NCBI RefSeq assembly: GCF_002939985.1
Contig: NZ_MDFM01000007.1
Location: 62,001 to 126,000, forward strand
Direction of reading: 5' to 3'
Source of the DNA: Xanthomonas hortorum pv. cynarae
GTDB lineage: Bacteria > Pseudomonadota > Gammaproteobacteria > Xanthomonadales > Xanthomonadaceae
DNA: 64,000 bases
The translations under genes were made by a program, and so were the position numbers. Positions 28,504 through 35,061 of this stretch are shown here, piece by piece. Numbering within the stretch: the first letter of the stretch is position 1; each line of letters starts with the position of its first letter. Under the pieces are notes generated by a model. It was not told the DNA's origin. It did no database searches and saw only the letters and a program-made list of their open reading frames with translations.

Positions 28504-29117
28504 TGCTGGACATCGATCTGCAGTTGCAGCGCGGCAACTTCCAGCGCCACATCCGGATTCAGGACGCCGCCCGCGTGGTGGCCTTGGTCGGCCCGTCCGG
28601 TGCCGGCAAGACCACCGTGCTCAACGCGATCGCCGGGCTGGTGCAACCGCAGGCCGGGCATATCCGCATCGATGGGCGGTGTCTGTACGACGCCCGGCAA
28701 GGCGTGGACCTGCCTACGCACAAGCGCAGCATCGGCTATGTCTTTCAGGATGCGCGGCTGTTTCCGCATCTGGATGTGCGCCGCAATCTGCGTTACGGCC
28801 GGCATGCGCGTGGCGCGGCGCCGTTCGGTTTCGATGATGTGGTGGCATTGCTGGGAATTGCGCCGTTACTGCAACGCCGGCCGCGCAATTTGTCAGGTGG
28901 CGAAGCGCAACGCGTGGCGATCGGCCGCGCCTTGTTGTCGCAACCGGCGATTCTATTGTTCGACGAGCCCTTGTCTGCGCTGGATCAGGCGCGCCGCGAA
29001 GAGTTGATTCCCTACCTGCAGCGCGTGCGCGACGAGATCCGTCTGCCGATGTTGTACGTGAGCCACAATCCCGACGAAGTGCAGCGCATTGCCGACAGCG
29101 TACATGTGCTGGAGTAA
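28503..29117 (+). CDS. modC: Molybdate ABC transporter, ATPase (short form)
   Basis: A 204-residue ABC ATPase. Walker A is GPSGAGKTT (about 30-38), the Q-loop is VFQDARLFPHL, the signature is LSGGEAQRVAIGRALL, Walker B is ILLFDEPLSALD and the switch His is in LYVSHNPDEV. It ends soon after (SVHVLE), whereas ModC from E. coli is about 352 residues and has a C-terminal TOBE/Mop molybdate-binding domain. No remnant of that domain follows downstream in any frame, so this is a natural core-ATPase form, not an obvious recent truncation. Translation is coupled to modB. Confidence 0.93.
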   Translation: MLDIDLQLQRGNFQRHIRIQDAARVVALVGPSGAGKTTVLNAIAGLVQPQAGHIRIDGRCLYDARQGVDLPTHKRSIGYVFQDARLFPHLDVRRNLRYGRHARGAAPFGFDDVVALLGIAPLLQRRPRNLSGGEAQRVAIGRALLSQPAILLFDEPLSALDQARREELIPYLQRVRDEIRLPMLYVSHNPDEVQRIADSVHVLE

Positions 29118-29150
29118 ACGCAGCCGGCAGGGTTGGTGCGTTGCGTCCAC

Positions 29151-29178
29151 ACGCTGACGCAAGGCCTGCGTCAGCGTG
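29151..29178. terminator. Stem-loop between modC and the convergent lipoprotein gene
   Basis: CACGCTGACGCA and TGCGTCAGCGTG pair around a short loop. It overlaps the end of the minus-strand gene (stop at 29171-29173) and could stop transcripts from both sides. There is no clear U-run. Confidence 0.4.
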
Positions 29179-29801
29179 CAACCTTGCCGGTGCGCACGCT
29201 GACCTTGCCCTGCCGCACCTCGAAGGTGAATGCGAACGACAGCGTCACCGGCACCGGTTCTTCGTCGGTTGCGCCGCGGCAGTCGTCCAGCGCCGCCGGT
29301 TGTGCCACACCAGGCGCACCGGTTGTGCCACACCAGGCGCACCGGTTGTGCCACACCAGGCGCAAACGTGCACATCGCGGCCGGCACGAACTGCCATTGC
29401 TGCACCGTGGTACGCACCGCCTGCACCAGATCGGCATTGCCCGGCAGCAGACCGGCCGCGCATTCGTCGCGGTCGGACATCGGATCGACGCGCTGCACCG
29501 CGCCGTCGGCGGTCAGGATCACATGCGCGCACACGGTGGTCGGCGGCAAGCTCTGCCGTGGCGAATCGGCCGGCAGCACCGGCGCCGCGCTGCGCAGCGC
29601 GCGCGGCATGCGGAAGCGTTGTGTCGGCGCCAGCGTATAAGGCTGGATCGAAGAATCGCCCTCGCCTCCCGACTGCGCGCTCAGCATGCGCTGGTCCACC
29701 GAATCTTCGCGCTGGCTGCGCTGCTGTTCCTGCACACGTAGCGTTGCGCATGCGCCAAGCGACAGCGCCAGGAATGCGGCGCAGATCTGAGCACCTCTCA
29801 T
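29171..29801 (-). pseudogene. Putative lipoprotein, frame broken by 23-bp repeats (possible phase-variable gene)
   Basis: The ATG at 29801 overlaps the M56 stop (TGATG). The product begins RGAQICAAFLALSLGAC, a lipoprotein signal with lipobox LGAC. The body includes VCAHVILTADGAVQRVDPMS and VRTTVQQWQFVPAAMC, resembling the TonB C-terminal fold. It then enters three 23-bp copies (29296-29364). In the current state the frame leaves the gene and runs on antisense into modC. Another frame downstream gives a natural end: AALDDCRGATDEEPVPVTL, SFAFTFEVRQGKVSVRTGKV and a stop at 29171. With one copy, or with four, this end is in frame. So the allele seen looks OFF, but the gene may switch. A recent disabling duplication is the alternative. 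Confidence 0.75.
29296..29364. repeat. Intragenic 23-bp tandem repeat, three copies
   Basis: Three identical 23-bp units lie at 29296-29318, 29319-29341 and 29342-29364; each starts CCGGTTGTGCC and ends AGGCGCA. As 23 is not a multiple of three, every gain or loss of a unit shifts the reading frame of the lipoprotein gene. Confidence 0.97.
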
Positions 29802-31141
29802 CACAGCGCCTCCTGTAACGCGCAGCCTGGCAACGCGCAACCGGCAAGGCGCTCGGAGGGTGGCGCATGCGATCGTGCAGCGCTGGGGCTGGCATTGGCG
29901 GTCTTGGTCGTTTGCTCAGGCGCATCCAGTTCGAACTTCACCGGCACGCGCACGTTCGATGCAATGGCCTTGCCCTGTGCGTACGCTGGTTTCAGTCGCC
30001 ATTGGCGCGCTGCATCCAGCACCGCTTGATCGAAGACACCGGCCGGCGTGCTGCGCACGACGGCGATGTGCTGCGGTACGCCGCCTGGGTCGACCTCCAT
30101 CTGCAGTTCGACAAAGCCCTCGATGCCGCCATCGAACGCAGGTGCAGGATATTTAGGCGGTCGCATCGTGGTGAAATCCGCATACTTCGACTCCCGCATG
30201 CGAGTGACACCCGCCGCATCGTTGTCTGCAGGCGCGGCGTAAGGCGCTGCTGCGATACGCGCTGGCTGCAGGGCCCAAGCGGCGGCACTGAGTGTTACCG
30301 CGAGCAACAGCACACCCCCACTGCTCCAGCGCGAACGCCTGGCATCTTTCAGTGGCTTGCGCAGCGCTGCAATCCGCTGTGTCAACGGATGCGCCGCAGC
30401 CCAATGACAGGCGAGCGGTGTGCACCCAGCACCCAGTTGGGTCTTGAGCATTGCCGTGGCATAGATGCGGCGCTTGCCTGGATGTTGTGCCAGCACGGCC
30501 GCATCGCAGGCCAGTTCCTGATCCAGCCGGAACGCACGCCAGGCCAGATGCATCAGCGGGTTGAACCAACCGATGCAGAGCATCAGGGCCGCAAGCAGAT
30601 TGGCATGCAGATCGCCGCGGCGCAGATGCAGCCGTTCGTGCGCCAGCACCAACGCACGTTCGGCAGCGCAATAGCGCGTAGTGAAATCCGACGGCACCAC
30701 AATACGTGGGCGCCAGATTCCCAATGATGCCGGCAGCCCGGCGTCATGCGTTGCCGACCACACTGTATTGTCCAACGCGTACAAAGGCCCAAGGCTGCGC
30801 ACGAAACGATGCTGCCGCCGCCACAGCATGGCTGCCATCAGCGCGGCACCAGTCAGCCACACCGCCAATGCCAGCGTCGTCCACGCAGTAGCACCGTCAT
30901 GCGCGTTGGAGAGCGCCGGTATGGCAGCAAGCAGCGGCACCTTCAACATCACAGCATCCGACTGGGGGCTTGGCAGCACGGCAGCCAACAAGGCGAGCGG
31001 AACGCATGCCCAGATCGCGTACGCCGCCGTTGCACCAAGCCAGCCGCGCAAGGGGCGCCGCAGGAGCAGACAGATCGATAGCGCGGCCGCGGTGTAAAGC
31101 GTTGCGCGCAGCAGTAGCGGAACCAATGTGTCAGGGCTCAT
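29801..31141 (-). CDS. M56 (BlaR1-like) membrane metallopeptidase with TonB C-terminal domain
   Basis: A 446-residue protein. Helices near the N-terminus (LLRATLYTAAALSICLLL, then IWACVPLALLAAVLP and WTTLALAVWLTGAALMAAML) precede the M56 zinc site LAHERLHLRRGD (HExxH, about 167-171), and the third ligand is in DQELACDAAVL. A helix (GGVLLLAVTLSAAAWALQ) leads into a periplasmic domain: FDGGIEGFVELQMEVDPGGV, VVRSTPAGVFDQAVLDAARQ and WRLKPAYAQGKAIASNVRV. This is the TonB C-terminal fold. BlaR1 has a penicillin-binding sensor there; this one does not, so its signal should differ. The BlaI gene overlaps upstream and the lipoprotein is coupled downstream. Confidence 0.88.
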   Translation of the reverse strand: MSPDTLVPLLLRATLYTAAALSICLLLRRPLRGWLGATAAYAIWACVPLALLAAVLPSPQSDAVMLKVPLLAAIPALSNAHDGATAWTTLALAVWLTGAALMAAMLWRRQHRFVRSLGPLYALDNTVWSATHDAGLPASLGIWRPRIVVPSDFTTRYCAAERALVLAHERLHLRRGDLHANLLAALMLCIGWFNPLMHLAWRAFRLDQELACDAAVLAQHPGKRRIYATAMLKTQLGAGCTPLACHWAAAHPLTQRIAALRKPLKDARRSRWSSGGVLLLAVTLSAAAWALQPARIAAAPYAAPADNDAAGVTRMRESKYADFTTMRPPKYPAPAFDGGIEGFVELQMEVDPGGVPQHIAVVRSTPAGVFDQAVLDAARQWRLKPAYAQGKAIASNVRVPVKFELDAPEQTTKTANASPSAARSHAPPSERLAGCALPGCALQEAL

Positions 31142-31496
31142 CGTCCAACTCCTTGATCAGCTTTTTCAATTCCGCGATGTCGGACGCACTGAGCTTTCCG
31201 CGCTCGCTGAAATGCGCCACCAATGGCGCCACCCGCCCACCGAATAGTCGTTGCAGCAATCCTTCGCTCTGTTGCTGTACCCACTGCTCGCGTTGCAGCA
31301 GCGGGGTATAGAGATATTTGCGCCCGTCTTTCTGCGCGGCGATGGCGCCCTTGTTGAGCAGGCGATTGAGCAGAGTCTTGATGGTCGGCTCGGCCCAATC
31401 GGTCTGTGCCAGCGCTGCGACCACCTCTTCTGCCGTGCGCGGAGCACCGTCCCAGAGCACTTGCATCACTACCGCCTCTGCATCGCTGATCGACAT
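31131..31496 (-). CDS. BlaI/MecI-family transcriptional repressor
   Basis: A 121-residue repressor. The start is the ATG of MSISDAEAVVMQVLWDG (31496). The winged helix spans about residues 1-70 and has PRTAEEVVAAL, TIKTLLNRLLNKGAIAA and RKYLYTPLL. The C-terminal part is a helical dimerisation/cleavage region. In BlaR1/BlaI systems the M56 protease triggers cleavage of the repressor; the M56 gene overlaps its end by 11 bases here. Two TTACAT-CGTAA boxes directly upstream point to autoregulation. Confidence 0.9.
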   Translation of the reverse strand: MSISDAEAVVMQVLWDGAPRTAEEVVAALAQTDWAEPTIKTLLNRLLNKGAIAAQKDGRKYLYTPLLQREQWVQQQSEGLLQRLFGGRVAPLVAHFSERGKLSASDIAELKKLIKELDDEP

Positions 31497-31500
31497 CCGA

Positions 31501-31534
31501 TTACATCCGTAATTTTTAATGATTACATGCGTAA
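31501..31534 (-). promoter_or_regulatory. Paired BlaI-type operators
   Basis: TTACATCCGTAA (31501-31512) and TTACATGCGTAA (31523-31534) differ by one base, are 22 bp apart and lie immediately upstream of the BlaI start. Each has the dyad TTAC...GTAA, resembling the TACA-TGTA elements of BlaI/MecI. They probably overlap the promoter of the operon. Confidence 0.7.
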
Positions 31535-31650
31535 ACCCAGTGGTTGTCAAGCCTGTTCCTCCTCCGGCTTCGAGCAGCGATTTCAGCGACCAACCACGCC
31601 GCAAGCTGCCCAAGCAACCGGCTCGCCATCGGCTCGGCTACCCTGCACGC

Positions 31651-33609
31651 ATGACCGAACATCTCACTGACCTGCCCTCCGCCGTGCAGCGGATCCTGCA
31701 ACGTATCGAAGGCCCCTTGCGCGTCGGTGCGCCGCTGGGCATCGGCAAGCCGCATCGGCTGTTGAACGCCTTGTATGCGCAGCTCAAGGACACGCCGTCA
31801 CGACCGCTGGCGCTGTACACGGCGCTGTCGCTCAATCCGCCCAAGCCAGGTGCGGGGCTGGAGGCGCGCTTTGCCGCACCGTTCGTTGCACGCCATTTCG
31901 GTGACGACTTTCCGCGCTTGGCGTATGTCGATGCCATGCTGCGCGACGCATTGCCGGCGCATGTGCAGGTGGAAGAGTTCTACATGCAGTCCGGCGGCCT
32001 GCTGCACTCCACGCAGGCGCAGGCCGACTACACAAGTCTGAACTACACGCACGCCGCCGCGGCGGTGGCGCAACGCGCGCCCAACCTGATCGTGCAAAAA
32101 GTGGCGCGCGAACCGGACGGCACGCGGCTGTCGCTGTCGTGCAACAACGACATCACCCAGGACACGCTCGATGCGGTGCAGGCGCTCGGCCTGCCACGTC
32201 CGCTGTTGGTGGCGGAAATCGATACGCAACTGCCGTGGATCGGCGGTACTGCAGCGGTGGATGAAGCGTTCTTCGATCTGGTCATCGACCTGCCCGGCCC
32301 GTCGCCACGCCTGTTCGGCTTGCCGCGGCAGCCGGTCAATACCATCGACTACGCGATCGGTTTGTATGCCAGCACGCTGGTGCGCGATGGCGGCAGCTTG
32401 CAGATCGGTATCGGCACGTTGGCCGATGCGCTGAGCCATGCCCTGGTGCTGCGACACACCGACAACGCCACCTATCGGCGCGTGCTGCATGCGCTGGATC
32501 CGGAGCTGGAACAGCATCCTGCAGTGCGCACCAGCGGTGGTCTGGAGCCGTTCGCGATTGGCTTGTACGGCTGCAGCGAAATGCTCAATGAAGGGTTCAA
32601 GCAGCTGGTGGACAGCGGCGTGATCCGGCGCAAGGTGCATGACGATCTGCCGCTGATGCAGCGCATCGCCGACGGCCGTGCCGATGCTGCCGACCACGCG
32701 CGGCTGGCACGCGAAGGCGAGTTCCTGCACGGCGCGTTCTATCTTGGTTCGCCGGATTTCTACCACTGGCTGCGCACGCTGGATGCAGAGACCCGCGATG
32801 CCATCGGCATGCGCCGCATCAGCGAGATCAATCAGCTCTACGGCGGCAACGAAACATTGGAGCGCTTGCAACGTAACCAGGCCCGCTTCTTCAACTCGTG
32901 CATGATGGCCACCGCGCTCGGCGCGGCGGTGTCCGATGGCCTGGAAGATGGCCGCGTGGTCTCCGGTGTCGGCGGCCAATACAACTTCGTGGCGATGGCG
33001 CATGCCTTGCCGCAGGCGCGCAGTGTGTTGATGCTGCGGGCCACCCGCGATGCCGGTGCACACGCAGCGAGCAATGTGCGCTGGAACTACGGGCACACCA
33101 CCATCCCGCGCCATCTGCGCGATCTGTACATCACCGAGTACGGCATCGCCGATCTACGTCACCAGACCGATCAGGACTGCGTGCTGGCGATGGCGGGCAT
33201 CTGCGATGCGCGCTTCCAGGATGCATTGCTTGCCACAGCAAAGACATCGCGCAAGCTGCGTAGCGACCCTGCACTGCCTGCGCGCGCGCAACGCAATACA
33301 CCGCAAGCGCTGGAACAGGCATTGGCGCCGTTTCGCCGCGACGGCAGCCTGCCGGACTACCCACTCGGCAGCGACTTCACCGAGGTCGAGCAACGCGTGC
33401 TACGCGCCATGACCTGGCTCAAACGCGCCACTGCCAGCAACAGCGCGAAACTGACGACGGTGTGGCGCGCACTGCTGTCACGCGATGCGAGCGATGCAGA
33501 CGACGCTGCCTGCTTGCAACGCATGGCATTGGACACGCCACTCGGCATCGGTGAGCGCGTGCAGGCGCGGCTGCTGGCATACGCGTTGCGCAAGACCAGA
33601 TCGCACTGA
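31651..33609 (+). CDS. Acetyl-CoA hydrolase/transferase family protein
   Basis: A 652-residue protein of the class I CoA-transferase-like family. The ATG at 31651 is preferred to the longer frame, which reads through the BlaI operators. The N-terminal half has PLRVGAPLGIGKPHRLLNAL and VVAEIDTQLPWIGG-type Rossmann strands. The C-terminal AcetylCoA_hyd_C domain has GMRRISEINQLYGGNETLER, VVSGVGGQYNFVAMAHALP and RHLRDLYITEYGIADLRHQT, plus the G-G-Q-Y-N/F loop that forms the active site. It may transfer CoA between acetate/short acids or hydrolyse acetyl-CoA; the acceptor is not decided by sequence. It is longer than the typical 500 residues at both ends. Confidence 0.88.
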   Translation: MTEHLTDLPSAVQRILQRIEGPLRVGAPLGIGKPHRLLNALYAQLKDTPSRPLALYTALSLNPPKPGAGLEARFAAPFVARHFGDDFPRLAYVDAMLRDALPAHVQVEEFYMQSGGLLHSTQAQADYTSLNYTHAAAAVAQRAPNLIVQKVAREPDGTRLSLSCNNDITQDTLDAVQALGLPRPLLVAEIDTQLPWIGGTAAVDEAFFDLVIDLPGPSPRLFGLPRQPVNTIDYAIGLYASTLVRDGGSLQIGIGTLADALSHALVLRHTDNATYRRVLHALDPELEQHPAVRTSGGLEPFAIGLYGCSEMLNEGFKQLVDSGVIRRKVHDDLPLMQRIADGRADAADHARLAREGEFLHGAFYLGSPDFYHWLRTLDAETRDAIGMRRISEINQLYGGNETLERLQRNQARFFNSCMMATALGAAVSDGLEDGRVVSGVGGQYNFVAMAHALPQARSVLMLRATRDAGAHAASNVRWNYGHTTIPRHLRDLYITEYGIADLRHQTDQDCVLAMAGICDARFQDALLATAKTSRKLRSDPALPARAQRNTPQALEQALAPFRRDGSLPDYPLGSDFTEVEQRVLRAMTWLKRATASNSAKLTTVWRALLSRDASDADDAACLQRMALDTPLGIGERVQARLLAYALRKTRSH

Positions 33610-33749
33610 GAGCGGCTTTGCCGGGATGTGCCGAGAAACGATGTCATGGCGCGTTTATCGCGCTGTGACCCACGACGGCAACACTGCGGAAAGCGTTGCG
33701 TCAAATTTGGCCGGGATGATGGCGACCACCTTCTTTCCGACTTCGGTGC

Positions 33750-34925
33750 ATGCGCTTTCTACACGCTTTTTCGGCTTTGAATCCAGGCGATGACAGCAAA
33801 GCGAAGCAATCGCGTGCCAAACGAAGCACTACGAGACACGCTGCATTTTTCGGCGTGTTGATGATGGCCAGCGTCACTTCACACGCCGCACCTCGCCTCA
33901 CCGATCTGCAATACATCGGTAGCCACAACAGCTACCACGCCGGCTTTGCCCCCAGCGAAGCGGCACTGCTGAAACAACTGAACCCGGAATTGTTCGCAGC
34001 ACTGGATTACCGCCATCCAGCGCTGACGCAACAGTTGGACGATGGCGTCAGACAGCTAGAACTGGATGTGTTTGCCGACGCGAACGGTGGCCGCTACGCG
34101 CACCCGGCCATCGTCGCGCAGATCGCCAAGGCCGGCTTGCCACCCGCACCGCCAAGCGCACCTGCCGGCGTGATGGACAAGCCCGGCTTCAAGGTCATGC
34201 ATGTGCAGGATGTGGATCAGCGCAGCAACTGCCAACCCTTGATCGCCTGCCTGCAGGAAGTGCGCGCGTGGTCCAAGCAGCACCCCAAGCATGTGCCGAT
34301 CTTCATCCTGCTGGAAACCAAACAGGCAGCGGTGAAGCTAAGCTTTCCGACCGTGCAGCCGGAGCCGTTCGATACCGCGGCGCTGGATGCCTTGGATGCC
34401 GAACTGCGCTCGGTATTTCAGCCCGACGAGTACCTCAGCCCCGATCATGTGCGTGGCACGGCGCGCACCCTCAATGCGGCAGTGCTTGCACACGGCTGGC
34501 CATCATTGAACCAGGCACGCGGCAAGGTCGTGTTCCTGCTCGACCAACGCGCGGCCGGTGCGAGCTACCTGCCCGGGCATCCGTCATTGCGCGGACGTGT
34601 GTGCTTCACCAACGCCGTGCCGGGCGAAGACGATGCCGCGTTTACTGAACTCAACGATGGCCCCGTCGAGAAGATCAACCAGCTGGTGAAAGCCGGCTAT
34701 CTGGTGCGCACGCGTACCGACGCAGACCTGAAGGAAGCGCTGCACAACGACACCACACGCCGCAACAGCATGCTGGCCAGCGGTGCGCAATTGCTCAGCA
34801 CCGACTTCCCCGCACACGAGCCGGCCAGCAACGGTTACGTGGTGCGCTTCGATGGCGATGCGGTCGCACGCTGCAATCCGCAGCTTGCGCACGCGCATTG
34901 CAAGGGTGTCGATCTCACGCATTGA
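33750..34925 (+). CDS. Secreted phosphoinositide phospholipase C-like protein (Ca2+-dependent type)
   Basis: About 391 residues from the first ATG. There is no strong ribosome site, so the start is unsure. The N-terminus leads to a hydrophobic stretch (HAAFFGVLMMASVTSHA-AP) that acts as an export signal. The catalytic TIM-barrel follows with LQYIGSHNSYHAGF (about 53-66, first catalytic His), VRQLELDVFADANGG (metal and active-site residues) and FKVMHVQDVDQRSNC (second His), then HVPIFILLETKQA. This matches the PI-PLC-like superfamily, Ca-dependent branch. The substrate, whether inositol phospholipid or another phosphodiester, is not known. An outer-membrane receptor follows 136 bp downstream. 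Confidence 0.82.
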   Translation: MRFLHAFSALNPGDDSKAKQSRAKRSTTRHAAFFGVLMMASVTSHAAPRLTDLQYIGSHNSYHAGFAPSEAALLKQLNPELFAALDYRHPALTQQLDDGVRQLELDVFADANGGRYAHPAIVAQIAKAGLPPAPPSAPAGVMDKPGFKVMHVQDVDQRSNCQPLIACLQEVRAWSKQHPKHVPIFILLETKQAAVKLSFPTVQPEPFDTAALDALDAELRSVFQPDEYLSPDHVRGTARTLNAAVLAHGWPSLNQARGKVVFLLDQRAAGASYLPGHPSLRGRVCFTNAVPGEDDAAFTELNDGPVEKINQLVKAGYLVRTRTDADLKEALHNDTTRRNSMLASGAQLLSTDFPAHEPASNGYVVRFDGDAVARCNPQLAHAHCKGVDLTH

Positions 34926-35061
34926 GTCGGGGTCAACTCCTCGTCGCAATCTCCACTTCAAACACACAGACCTGTCGCAATGGAAGGCGTCGGCGATGCA
35001 CGCCTGCGCCCGCGTCATCGGGCCGGGCACCCCACGTTCTCCAACTACGCGAGCCAACTGC

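Noticed and set aside
31798-33114. A 438-codon minus-strand frame across the acetyl-CoA hydrolase gene
   Set aside because: Antisense shadow: no family, no signal, and the plus strand has a complete conserved protein.
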